Source of the DNA: Flavobacterium anhuiense
GTDB taxonomy: Bacteria; Bacteroidota; Bacteroidia; Flavobacteriales; Flavobacteriaceae
Direction: 5' to 3'
Length of the DNA: 64,000 bases
NCBI RefSeq assembly: GCF_900101855.1
Contig: NZ_FMVC01000004.1
Location: forward strand, 124,001-188,000
The notes under the pieces are model-generated. The model was not told where the DNA came from. It ran no database searches and was given only the letters and a program-made list of their open reading frames with translations. Below, piece by piece: positions 44,300 to 52,230 of this stretch (position 1 is the stretch's first letter; each line of letters opens with the position of its first letter). A program made the translations under genes and the position numbers.

Positions 44300-44695
44300 A
44301 TGACGGTTCAAGAATACAATGATTCTCAGACAGCAGAAAATAAAGAAATCTGCGATTTTCTTTATGCAATTATTCATAAAAACTTAGCCGAAGCCGAAAA
44401 CAAAATCTGGCATGCACATCCTGTCTGGTTTCTAGACGGAAATCCTATTGTAGGTTATAGCAAATTAAAAGATTCGGTTCGGTTGCTTTTCTGGAGTGGA
44501 CAATCTTTTGATGAAGAAAAACTTCAAAATGAAGGTTCATTTAAAGCCGCCGAAATGCGATATACAAACGCCAGCCAGATAAATGAAGAAGATCTGGAGC
44601 GCTGGCTCGAGAAAAGCAAAGAAATTCAATGGGATTACAAAAACATTGTAAAACGTAAAGGAGTTCTAATTCGAATAATGACTAAACCATATTAA
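44300..44695 (+). CDS. DUF1801 domain protein
   Basis: This 131-aa protein is of the DUF1801/YdhG type. Typical features are an N-terminal helix, HPVWFLDGNPIVGYSKLKDS followed by a strand (VRLLFWSG), and a C-terminal basic helix. The family fold resembles frataxin/CyaY-like proteins, and some members are called iron chaperones, but a biochemical role is not established. It follows the GNAT gene by 16 bp. Two further DUF1801 genes lie at 53282 and 57708. Confidence 0.78.
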   Translation: MTVQEYNDSQTAENKEICDFLYAIIHKNLAEAENKIWHAHPVWFLDGNPIVGYSKLKDSVRLLFWSGQSFDEEKLQNEGSFKAAEMRYTNASQINEEDLERWLEKSKEIQWDYKNIVKRKGVLIRIMTKPY

Positions 44696-44708
44696 CCCAA
44701 AAAACCTA

Positions 44709-45443
44709 ATGAAACTTTTACCCCTACTCGCCTTTACATTTTTAACTATAACAACTTTTTCACAAACAAAAATGCGACCTATAAACGAACTTATCGATCA
44801 AAATGATTCCGGATGGAAGTTAATAAAAGAATGGACCGCTTCTGCTAAAAACAAAGTTGAAATCCTTCCCGCAGATCCGCAAAAAGCAAAAGACGCTTTG
44901 TATCATACGCAAGTAACAACCAGCTCGCCCATGGGCGCAATTGTGTATAAAACTGGCGGAATTTTAATCGATAACGGCTGGATCAGAATATTAGGTTCTG
45001 GAAGCGCAAAATTAAATCGCAGCCTTCCCGATTGGAACAAAGGAAAATCTTTTAAAGAATTTGGAGAAACGCCTTCTCATCTTTTAATTGCCGACGATGC
45101 CTTAGGTGGCTTTTATTTGCTAAATGGAGGTGCATTTGGAGCAGATCTTGGAAAAATATATTATTTTGCTCCAGATAATTTAGAATTCGAGCCTCTCGAT
45201 ATTACTTATTCGCAATTTTTAGAGTTCTGTTTTAATAATGACCTAGACAAATATTACGAAGGCAGCCGATGGGAAGATTGGAAAAAAGAAGTGATTGCTT
45301 TACAAGGCGATCAGGTTTTCAATTTTTATCCATTTTTATGGTCAGAAGAAGGAAGTGATATCAATAAAGTACAAAGAAAAATTATCCCTATTGAAGAGCA
45401 ATACAATCTCAACTTAGATTTAAGAAAACAGATTCAGCAGTAA
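44709..45443 (+). CDS. DUF2625 protein, exported
   Basis: This 244-aa protein has an N-terminal signal peptide (about residues 1-18). Its body matches DUF2625: MRPINELIDQNDSGWKLIKE, a GWIRILGSGSAKLNRSLPDW block and an ADDALGGFYLLNGGAFG block, followed by an FLEFCF helix. The family resembles SUKH-like immunity folds in style, but no function is established. A signal peptide is unusual if it were an immunity-like protein. It lies 13 bp after the DUF1801 gene. Confidence 0.8.
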   Translation: MKLLPLLAFTFLTITTFSQTKMRPINELIDQNDSGWKLIKEWTASAKNKVEILPADPQKAKDALYHTQVTTSSPMGAIVYKTGGILIDNGWIRILGSGSAKLNRSLPDWNKGKSFKEFGETPSHLLIADDALGGFYLLNGGAFGADLGKIYYFAPDNLEFEPLDITYSQFLEFCFNNDLDKYYEGSRWEDWKKEVIALQGDQVFNFYPFLWSEEGSDINKVQRKIIPIEEQYNLNLDLRKQIQQ

Positions 45444-45549
45444 ACTAAAACACATAACGAATTATTTTTCAAAACTTTATTTTTAATTTTATTACTGACA
45501 TGCAGTTGTCACAAGGTCATTTTACCTTTACGAAGTAAAACTAAAAAAG

Positions 45550-45930
45550 ATGGAAACTAAAGACGGAAAATTGGCTGTTTATGCTCCAACTAGACAAGAT
45601 TGGCGAAATTGGCTTGAAGAAAATAGCCAAATAGAAAAATCGGTTTGGTTAATCTTGTATCACAAAAAAAGCAAAACACAAAGTGTAAATTTAATCGAAG
45701 CTACCGAAGAAGCGCTTTGTTTTGGATGGATTGACAGCCTCTGCAAAAAACGAGACGGAGAAAGCTACTACCTCACTTTCTCTCCCCGAAATCCAAAAAC
45801 CAGTAAATGGAGCAAACCCAACATCGAAAGAGCTGAACGTATGATTCAGCAGAATTTAATGACCGAACATGGCCAGAAAGTAATCGATATTGCAAAAGAA
45901 AAAGGAAAATGGATAATTGACAATCCATAA
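45550..45930 (+). CDS. YdeI/OmpD-associated family protein, C-terminally short
   Basis: This 126-aa product covers only the N-terminal part of the YdeI family: WRNWLEENSQIEKSVWLILY, EEALCFGWIDS and FSPRNPKTSKWSKPN are clear. Full-length members run to about 190 aa and add a C-terminal helical half, missing here. The frame stops at GKWIIDNP and no remnant of the second half is visible in any frame before the terminator at 45964. It may be a shortened but functional form or a decaying gene. Confidence 0.7.
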   Translation: METKDGKLAVYAPTRQDWRNWLEENSQIEKSVWLILYHKKSKTQSVNLIEATEEALCFGWIDSLCKKRDGESYYLTFSPRNPKTSKWSKPNIERAERMIQQNLMTEHGQKVIDIAKEKGKWIIDNP

Positions 45931-45963
45931 TAATAAGCTACAGCAATTTCAACATACATATTT

Positions 45964-46000
45964 AAAGCTTCAGCGATAAAGTCTGCTGAAGCTTTTTTTT
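45964..46000 (+). terminator. Rho-independent terminator after YdeI-like gene
   Basis: The stem AAAGCTTCAGC / GCTGAAGCTTT is followed by T residues. Confidence 0.82.
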
Positions 46001-46019
46001 GATAAAAACTATTTATTTA

Positions 46020-46049
46020 TTGTTTATCAATAAATTTTTATTATTTTAG
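46020..46049 (+). promoter_or_regulatory. Predicted promoter of DUF2975-HTH operon
   Basis: TTG (46020-46022), a 19-bp spacer and TATTTTAG (46042-46049) match the Bacteroidota consensus with one mismatch in the -7 box. The start at 46076 is 26 bp downstream. Confidence 0.4.
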
Positions 46050-46075
46050 CAGCATAACTTTTAATCTTGAATAAC

Positions 46076-46618
46076 ATGGAACTTAAAATTGGAACACCAC
46101 AGATTCTAAAAATCCTGAACATCTTATCATGGATTATTTTTATTGGCTTATGTGTTGAAGCCGGTATGTATCTTTTTAATGGAATTTACACTATGACTAT
46201 AAATTCCTATAATGCCCGTTTTCTTGATTTACTAGACCTGTACAATTTCAGTCCAAGTTTTTACATTCAAGAAATATGTTTTATTAGCATTGTTGCGATC
46301 TTAAAAGCGATTATGTTTTATCTAATTGTAAAAATGCTTCACGACAAAAAATTAAATATCGAACAGCCTTTTACTGCTGAGATGGGACGCTTTATATCTT
46401 ACCTTTCATACTTGGCTTTCGGAATTGGGTTGTTTTCTTTTTGGGCTTTCAAATTCAACAATTGGCTAATTATCAAAGGTGTAAAACTTCCATCGCTAGA
46501 ATCTCTCAATCTTGAAGGCCATAGTATTTGGATCTTTATGGCCATTATAATATTTGTTGTAGGACAGATTTTTAAAAGAGGAATCGAAATCCAATCTGAA
46601 ATTGATTTAACCATATAA
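46076..46618 (+). CDS. DUF2975 membrane protein
   Basis: This 180-aa protein has four membrane helices (about residues 15-35, 65-90, 108-130 and 155-172), matching DUF2975, a family nearly always encoded beside a small Cro/C1-type regulator. Such a gene follows here after 10 bp. The ATG at 46076 is preferred to a TTG three codons upstream. Function is unknown; the pairing suggests a membrane component that influences or is controlled by the small regulator. Confidence 0.82.
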   Translation: MELKIGTPQILKILNILSWIIFIGLCVEAGMYLFNGIYTMTINSYNARFLDLLDLYNFSPSFYIQEICFISIVAILKAIMFYLIVKMLHDKKLNIEQPFTAEMGRFISYLSYLAFGIGLFSFWAFKFNNWLIIKGVKLPSLESLNLEGHSIWIFMAIIIFVVGQIFKRGIEIQSEIDLTI

Positions 46619-46628
46619 ACAAAAAATT

Positions 46629-46835
46629 ATGCCCATTATAGTAAATTTAGACGTCATGATGGCAAAAAGAAAAATGTCATTAAATGAACTTTCAGAAAAA
46701 GTAGATTTGACATTATCCAATCTTTCTATCTTAAAAACTGGAAAAGCAAAAGCAATTCGTTTCAGTACGCTCGAAGCCATCTGTAAAGTTTTAGACTGTC
46801 AGCCTGGAGATATTTTAGAATTTTCTGAAGATTAA
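46629..46835 (+). CDS. Small Cro/C1-type HTH regulator (YozG-like)
   Basis: This 68-aa protein is almost entirely a helix-turn-helix domain. MSLNELSEKVDLTLSNLSIL forms the first helices and the recognition helix, and the family-typical FSTLEAICKVLDCQPGDILE closes it. It belongs to the short YozG-like group that travels with DUF2975 membrane proteins, as it does here. It is likely autoregulatory. Confidence 0.9.
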   Translation: MPIIVNLDVMMAKRKMSLNELSEKVDLTLSNLSILKTGKAKAIRFSTLEAICKVLDCQPGDILEFSED

Positions 46836-46913
46836 TTTTGTTTTGGATTTAATTTGTATTTTCGTACAAATCGGTTGTGGTTTTTAAATAATTTGAAATC
46901 TAAAAAATCAAAA

Positions 46914-47507
46914 ATGAATATTCTAATCGTTTACGCGCATCCAAGCAAAAAATCGTACACTTTTCAGGTTTTGGAAAGATTAAAATTAGCATTGGGGAAT
47001 GAAAACTGGAATGTAGAAATCTCAGATCTATATGCATTAAATTTTGTAAGCGATATGTCTGAAGCAGAATATGAGCGTGAAGGATTTGCCAAAACACAGC
47101 TTCCAATTCCACCAGATGTTTTAGCAGAACAGGAAAAAATAGAAAATGCAGATTGTATTATTTTCCTGTATCCAGTTTGGTGGAGCGATTGTCCTGCAAA
47201 ACTAAAAGGCTGGTTTGATCGTGTTTATTCTGTTGGATATGCGTACGGACAAAATGAAACTTCCAGAAAAATGAAAACCATTCCGTACGGACTTGTAATT
47301 TGCACCGCTGGTCATCCTAATGATTTTTTGAATGAAATTGAAATGGCTCAAAGCATGGAAAAAATTATGCTTGAGGATAGACTTGGAAAACGTTTTAGGA
47401 ATAAAGAAATGATTATTTTAGGCGGAACATTAGAGCTTGAAAATGTAATGGCAAAACATTTTGAAATAATCAATACAATTCCAGAAAAAATTAAATTAAT
47501 ACAATAA
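46914..47507 (+). CDS. NAD(P)H-dependent quinone reductase, flavodoxin-like fold
   Basis: This 197-aa protein belongs to the NQO/MdaB-like Flavodoxin_2 family of FMN or FAD oxidoreductases. It opens with MNILIVYAHPSKKSYTFQ, the cofactor-binding loop, and has the family PVWWSDCPAKLKGWFDRV motif (about residues 84-101) and a GYAYG loop. The ATG at 46914 is chosen over an upstream TTG because the conserved strand begins there. It probably reduces quinones or electrophiles in the cytoplasm; the substrate is unknown. Confidence 0.9.
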   Translation: MNILIVYAHPSKKSYTFQVLERLKLALGNENWNVEISDLYALNFVSDMSEAEYEREGFAKTQLPIPPDVLAEQEKIENADCIIFLYPVWWSDCPAKLKGWFDRVYSVGYAYGQNETSRKMKTIPYGLVICTAGHPNDFLNEIEMAQSMEKIMLEDRLGKRFRNKEMIILGGTLELENVMAKHFEIINTIPEKIKLIQ

Positions 47508-47530
47508 TTTTCAAATATTTACCAATAAAA

Positions 47531-47974
47531 ATGACGCCAGAAAGCAATTTAGAAAAATCAGTTTTTGAAGAAATCCCAACCGAAAAAATATACTCTGAAA
47601 AAGCAATACGAATAGGAACCTTCTTTGCAGGTCCGCTAGTTGCTGGTTACTGCATTGCAGAAAATTTTAAAGCATTTAATGACTTTGAAAAAGCAAAAAA
47701 CACATGGATTATTACAGCGCTATCAATGATTGCAATTATTGGGCTTATTTTTATTATTCCCGATAACTTTCCAAGCATTCTTTTTCCAGTTCTTTATTCA
47801 GTTGTTGCTTCTTATTTCTTGAAAAAATTTCAGGAACAGAGCATTCAAAATCATATTCAAAAGGGTGGCGAAACTTTCGGCGGATGGAGAGTTGCTTTGA
47901 TTGGTTTATTAAGCATTCTTATATTTTTTGGAATTATTATGAGTGTAGTTCTATTGACAGAAAGTTCCATATAA
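47531..47974 (+). CDS. Integral membrane protein of unknown family
   Basis: This 147-aa protein has a soluble N-terminus of about 25 residues followed by four hydrophobic segments (about 27-45, 58-76, 78-96 and 117-140). It contains a charged loop (KKFQEQSIQNHIQKGGETFG) before the last helix. I do not recognise the family. It lies 23 bp after the quinone reductase and 75 bp before another small membrane protein, so the three may be co-transcribed. Confidence 0.7.
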   Translation: MTPESNLEKSVFEEIPTEKIYSEKAIRIGTFFAGPLVAGYCIAENFKAFNDFEKAKNTWIITALSMIAIIGLIFIIPDNFPSILFPVLYSVVASYFLKKFQEQSIQNHIQKGGETFGGWRVALIGLLSILIFFGIIMSVVLLTESSI

Positions 47975-48049
47975 CTTTTGTAAAAAATATTATTGCAAAA
48001 AATTTCGAACTACTTTAATGACATTCTTAAAAAAATAACACAATATATT

Positions 48050-48502
48050 ATGTCTTTCAACAAAATAAAAGTTTACCACTTATTTTGGATTGTTTCTATT
48101 CTAGTTTTAATTATTGGTTTTATAAAAAGTTTTTATCATCACTCTTTTCTGGATATTAATATGCATGACACTTATTATATAATTCCCAATCTTGAAATTA
48201 CTGCTAGTCTATTTTCTCTCTACTTCTTTATGGGCTCAGGTTATTGGTTGATTCAAAAAGTTTTCAAAAAACAGCTTACAAAACCTTTCACCTTAATTCA
48301 CTCTATTATTTTGATTGGAAGTTTTATGATATATTGGTTTCTTTTTCTTTATTATAAACTAATTGCAAATAATGACTTCTCTCTAGTTGATGATTCTTTA
48401 ATGCTAAATTTAATATTAATCTTAGAAATTTCTGTTATCCTTTTTGTTGCCACTCCTATTTACATTGCAAATTTTATGATGGCTTTCTTACGAAAGGAAT
48501 AA
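48050..48502 (+). CDS. Small membrane protein with cytochrome-oxidase-subunit-I-like motif
   Basis: This 150-aa protein has four hydrophobic helices. Between the first and second it carries DINMHDTYYIIPNLEITASL, then FMGSGYWL. This resembles the helix IX-X segment of heme-copper oxidase subunit I (a HDTYxVVAHFHYVL-type motif followed by a Gly-rich helix with a GFYYW-like end). The haem-ligating His residues are absent, so it cannot be an oxidase. The ATG at 48050 is preferred over a TTG at 47993. The role is unknown. Confidence 0.65.
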   Translation: MSFNKIKVYHLFWIVSILVLIIGFIKSFYHHSFLDINMHDTYYIIPNLEITASLFSLYFFMGSGYWLIQKVFKKQLTKPFTLIHSIILIGSFMIYWFLFLYYKLIANNDFSLVDDSLMLNLILILEISVILFVATPIYIANFMMAFLRKE

Positions 48503-48606
48503 GAACAGAGTTTGTCCGAAAAGCACCTCAAAATTGTCTTTTAAGCCCTTAATCAATTGATTTTTAGATTGTAATTTTACTTTACTAATTTAAAATTCAA
48601 TTGATT

Positions 48607-49092
48607 ATGAATACTCAAGATTTTACCACAACAATAATTGTCAATCAATCACCCGAAGAAGTTTTTAAAGCCATACAAAACGTTAAAGGCTGGTGGTCGG
48701 AAGAAATTGAAGGGAAAACAGCAAATGAAGGCGACGAATTCAAATACCATTATGAAGATGTTCACCGCTGCAAAATAAAACTGATCGAAGTCATTCCGAA
48801 CCAGAAAATTGTTTGGCTGATTGAGGAAAATTATTTCAGTTTCACCAAAGACGATACAGAATGGACCAATACTACGGCCGTTTTTGATATTTCGCAAGAA
48901 GACAATAAAACAAAGCTCACTTTTACACATGTTGGTCTGGTTCCGGAATATGAATGTTTTGATGTTTGCAAAGCTGGCTGGAGCAACTATATCGAGAACA
49001 GTTTGAAAAAACTAATTGAAACCGGAAAAGGACAGCCTAATGCAACTGGAAAACCTCAAATAGAAACCGAAAGGGCTTTATCTAAAAACTAA
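48607..49092 (+). CDS. SRPBCC/AHSA1-family protein
   Basis: This 161-aa protein has the START-like fold of the AHSA1 group (activator of Hsp90 ATPase homologue). The sequence has the usual VNQSPEEVFKAIQNVKGWWS start, a LIEVIPNQKIVWLI strand, and the C-terminal helix beginning GWSNYIENSLKKLIETGKG. Such proteins bind hydrophobic ligands, but functions are mostly unassigned. It is unlinked to neighbours, with a 104-bp gap before it. A second SRPBCC gene is at 56975. Confidence 0.85.
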   Translation: MNTQDFTTTIIVNQSPEEVFKAIQNVKGWWSEEIEGKTANEGDEFKYHYEDVHRCKIKLIEVIPNQKIVWLIEENYFSFTKDDTEWTNTTAVFDISQEDNKTKLTFTHVGLVPEYECFDVCKAGWSNYIENSLKKLIETGKGQPNATGKPQIETERALSKN

Positions 49093-49184
49093 GGTTACTA
49101 TAAAAAAGGCTACAACAACAATAGATTCGGCTAAATGATTTGTTCTGATGTTACGCAACTTTGTAATATCAAAATATAGAACAA

Positions 49185-50081
49185 ATGAAAATTATAATCA
49201 CAGGTTCTTTAGGGAACATTAGCAAGCCATTAACAGAGGCGTTAGTACAAAAAGGAAATACTGTTACTGTAATCACAAGCAGTAACGACAGACAAGAAGA
49301 AATTGAAAAACTAGGCGCATCAGCTGCAATTGGTTCTGTAGAAGATTTAAGTTTTTTAACTCAAACCTTTACTGGAGCAGATGCAGTTTATTGCATGATT
49401 CCGCGTGCAAATTATTTTGATCCGAATCTTGACTTGGATGCCTTTACCCGAAAAATTGGAAATAATTACGCAGAAGCCATCAAACTTTCTGGAGTGAAAC
49501 GTGTTGTTTTCTTAAGCAGTATTGGCGCACATTTAAAAGAAAAATCTGGAATTATTCAGCGTTATAATGAAATCGAAGCCGTCTTGAATCAGCTTTCAGA
49601 TGTTGCAATTACTTTTATGCGTCCGACTTCATTTTACTACAATTTGCTGGCATATATTCCTGCGATAAAAAATCAAGGTTTTATTTCGGCAAATTATGGA
49701 GCTGATTCATTGATTCCATGGGTTTCTCCAAATGACATTGCAGAAGCTATCACAGAAGAAATAAGTAGTCCGCTTGACGGGAAAAAAATACGTTATGTGG
49801 CGAGTGAAGAACTTTCTGGCCATCAGACTGCAAAAATTTTGGGTGAAGCAATAGGCAGACCCAATTTAGAATGGAAGTTAATTAGCGATGAAGAAACCTT
49901 AAACGGGTTAATTTCTGTTGGAATGCAGCCAAAAATTGCGCAAGGTTTGGTAGAAATGTACGCAGCACTTTACAACAATACATTGGGCGCAGATTATGAG
50001 CAAAATCGTCCTTCAGTTTTAGGAAAAACAAAACTGTCAGATTATGCTATAGAATTTGCTTCGATTTATAATCAAAATTAA
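49185..50081 (+). CDS. NmrA-like NAD(P)-binding protein
   Basis: This 298-aa atypical short-chain dehydrogenase is of the NmrA group. The Rossmann start MKIIITGSLGNISKPLTEAL has a modified glycine motif, and the region VKRVVFLSSIGAH holds the following strand. The usual SDR Tyr-x3-Lys is not evident, consistent with NmrA-like proteins that sense rather than oxidise. An AraC-type regulator follows 12 bp downstream, so the two form a likely operon. The substrate or signal is unknown. Confidence 0.86.
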   Translation: MKIIITGSLGNISKPLTEALVQKGNTVTVITSSNDRQEEIEKLGASAAIGSVEDLSFLTQTFTGADAVYCMIPRANYFDPNLDLDAFTRKIGNNYAEAIKLSGVKRVVFLSSIGAHLKEKSGIIQRYNEIEAVLNQLSDVAITFMRPTSFYYNLLAYIPAIKNQGFISANYGADSLIPWVSPNDIAEAITEEISSPLDGKKIRYVASEELSGHQTAKILGEAIGRPNLEWKLISDEETLNGLISVGMQPKIAQGLVEMYAALYNNTLGADYEQNRPSVLGKTKLSDYAIEFASIYNQN

Positions 50082-50093
50082 GTACTTTAGACT

Positions 50094-51008
50094 ATGGCAA
50101 ATCTACAACCGGTCCGAATAAAAAGTATCAGCGAATTTCATGAATTTAGAAACTTGCCAAAACCTGAACACCCTTTGGTGAGCGTCTATAATTTTGAAGA
50201 TTTAAAATACTTGAATGAAGACGAGCCAAAAAGCTTGATGCTCGATTTTTATTCGATTGCACTGAAACGAAACGCAAATGCCAAAATGCGTTACGGGCAA
50301 CAGGAATATGATTTCAAAGAAGGTGTTTTACTTTTTATTTCGCCAGGACAGGTTTTTTCTATAGAAGGAAATGCCGAAATGCAGCATACAGGATGGTCAT
50401 TATTGATCCATCCTGATTTTTTATGGAATACGCCCCTTGCACAGAAAATCAAGCAATATGAATATTTTGGATACGCAGTTCACGAAGCGCTTCATCTTTC
50501 TGATAAAGAGGAAAAACTGATAATTGACATCATTCAAAATATTCGGCAGGAATACCAATCCAATATAGATAAATTCAGTCAAGATGTTATTATCGCTCAA
50601 ATTGAATTGCTATTGACTTATTCTGAGCGTTTTTATAACCGCCAGTTTATTACTCGAAAAATAAGCAATCATCAGATTCTGGCACGATTAGAAAAATTGC
50701 TCGAAGACTATTTCAACAACGATTCTTTAACAAAAAAGGGACTTCCGACAGTGCATTATATTGCCGAAAACTTGAACGTATCACCAAATTATTTAAGCGC
50801 CTTACTGAAACATCATACAGGACAAAGCACACAGCAGCATATTCATAATAAACTGATCGAAAAAGCTAAAGAAAAACTCTCAACTACTAATTTATCTGTT
50901 AGCGAAATTGCTTTTGAATTAGGTTTTGAACATCAGCAATCCTTTAGCAAATTGTTCAAAACAAAGACTAATGTCTCTCCAATTGAGTTCAGGCAATCTT
51001 TCAATTAA
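50094..51008 (+). CDS. AraC-family transcriptional regulator
   Basis: This 304-aa regulator has an N-terminal cupin-like ligand domain (about residues 40-170) and a C-terminal double helix-turn-helix (about 200-302, with HYIAENLNVSPNYLSALLK and ISEIAFELGF-like VSEIAFELGFEHQQSFSKLF). It lies just downstream of the NmrA-like gene on the same strand, which it may control. The inducer is unknown. Confidence 0.93.
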   Translation: MANLQPVRIKSISEFHEFRNLPKPEHPLVSVYNFEDLKYLNEDEPKSLMLDFYSIALKRNANAKMRYGQQEYDFKEGVLLFISPGQVFSIEGNAEMQHTGWSLLIHPDFLWNTPLAQKIKQYEYFGYAVHEALHLSDKEEKLIIDIIQNIRQEYQSNIDKFSQDVIIAQIELLLTYSERFYNRQFITRKISNHQILARLEKLLEDYFNNDSLTKKGLPTVHYIAENLNVSPNYLSALLKHHTGQSTQQHIHNKLIEKAKEKLSTTNLSVSEIAFELGFEHQQSFSKLFKTKTNVSPIEFRQSFN

Positions 51009-51061
51009 TAATTTAACAAAAGAATAAATTTCATAAATTCGTTACAATAAAAGCAAAAATT

Positions 51062-51478
51062 ATGAACCCTATTTTAAGAAATACTTTGGCCGTAATTGCA
51101 GGTCTCGTTGTCGGAAGCATTGTCAATATGAGTATCATTTTGATAAGCGGTTCTATAATTCCGCCACCAAATGGCGCAGATGTTACTACTACAGAAGGTT
51201 TACAGGCTAGCATGCACTTATTTGAGCCAAAGCATTTTCTATTTCCTTTTTTAGCCCACGCCATCGGAACTTTTGCTGGAGCACTTACAACTGCATTATC
51301 TGTGGCTTCTAACAAAACAAAACTGGCTTTTATTATCGGAGCTTTCTTTTTATTTGGCGGCATCACAATGGTTTTTACACTTCCATCTCCAATTTGGTTT
51401 AGCGCTGTCGATTTGGTTTTAGCTTATCTTCCAATGGCATATCTGGCTTCTAAAATTGCTTCAAAAAAGAAAATCTAA
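51062..51478 (+). CDS. Small integral membrane protein
   Basis: This 138-aa protein has four predicted helices (about residues 8-32, 60-80, 85-105 and 112-130) and a C-terminal SKIASKKKI tail. The second and third helices carry small residues (AHAIGTFAGALTTALSVA). I do not recognise a named family, though similar unnamed four-helix proteins are common in Bacteroidota. The following gene remnant starts 8 bp later. Confidence 0.75.
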   Translation: MNPILRNTLAVIAGLVVGSIVNMSIILISGSIIPPPNGADVTTTEGLQASMHLFEPKHFLFPFLAHAIGTFAGALTTALSVASNKTKLAFIIGAFFLFGGITMVFTLPSPIWFSAVDLVLAYLPMAYLASKIASKKKI

Positions 51479-51485
51479 AGAAAAA

Positions 51486-51697
51486 ATGAAAACTCAAAAC
51501 ACTATAAAACCAGCTAAAAAATGCTACAGCCATATTGGAGGTAAACTTGGCGAACTGCTTTTTGAAACATCGCAGACAAAAAATGGATCGCCAAAAATGA
51601 GGCTTCAGACAAACACTTTTACATCACTGAATTGGGAGAAAAAGAATTTGCTAAATTGGGCATAGACCTTTCCAAAATCAAATCGGAAGAAGTTTAA
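51486..51697 (+). pseudogene. Frameshifted small winged-helix (ArsR-like) gene
   Basis: The frame opens with MKTQNTIKPAKKCYSHIGGK and reads LGELLFE, then loses sense. In another frame the sequence continues in register as IADKKWIAKNEASDKHFYIT and on to a GEKEFAKLGID block, ending in TAA at 51697. One missing A in the run at about 51564-51567 restores a single frame of about 70 aa. The joined protein resembles short winged-helix regulators called ArsR-like in Bacteroidota. It is either a recent pseudogene or a sequencing error; the downstream half shows no other damage. Confidence 0.7.
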
Positions 51698-51776
51698 TTT
51701 TATAATTATTCAATTCTTTTCTGCAAAATTTGTAGCGCCTAATTTCATATCTTAGTTTACTTTTAAATCCTGAATC

Positions 51777-52145
51777 ATGACTAAGAAAGAAATCGCTAAA
51801 AACTTCCTGAAACTGGCAGCCAAAGGACATTCTCATGAAGGTTTTCGGTTATATGTCGGAAAAAATTTCAAGCATCATAATGCCTACTTCAAAGGCGATG
51901 CAGAGACATTAATGCTTGCTATGGAAGAGTCTGCCAGAACAAATCCAAATAAAATTTTCAAAATCCACCATATTTTAGAAGACGATAAATTCGTTGCTGT
52001 ACATTCTCACCTAAAGCAGAATTCGGAAGATATTGGTTTTGCAGTAGTTCATATTTTAAAGTTTAAGGATGATAAAATCGTCGAACTCTGGGATCTCGGG
52101 CAACCTGTACCAAAAGATTCTATTAATCAAAATGGAATGTTTTAG
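51777..52145 (+). CDS. SnoaL/NTF2-like protein
   Basis: This 122-aa protein has the cone-shaped NTF2-like fold of the SnoaL group. The N-terminal helix (KKEIAKNFLKLAAKGHSHEG), the YVGKNFKHHNAYFKGD loop and the final strands (VVHILKFKDDKIVELWDLGQ) fit the family. Members are isomerases, hydrolases or unassigned. The charged pocket residues cannot be linked to a substrate. The gene is monocistronic. Confidence 0.82.
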   Translation: MTKKEIAKNFLKLAAKGHSHEGFRLYVGKNFKHHNAYFKGDAETLMLAMEESARTNPNKIFKIHHILEDDKFVAVHSHLKQNSEDIGFAVVHILKFKDDKIVELWDLGQPVPKDSINQNGMF

Positions 52146-52230
52146 TTTACAGTCACAGTGGCAGCGCCAATTTGGAACTGAAAACTGAGACTAAGACTGA
52201 AAACTAACTAAAAGAAAATAAATAACCAAA

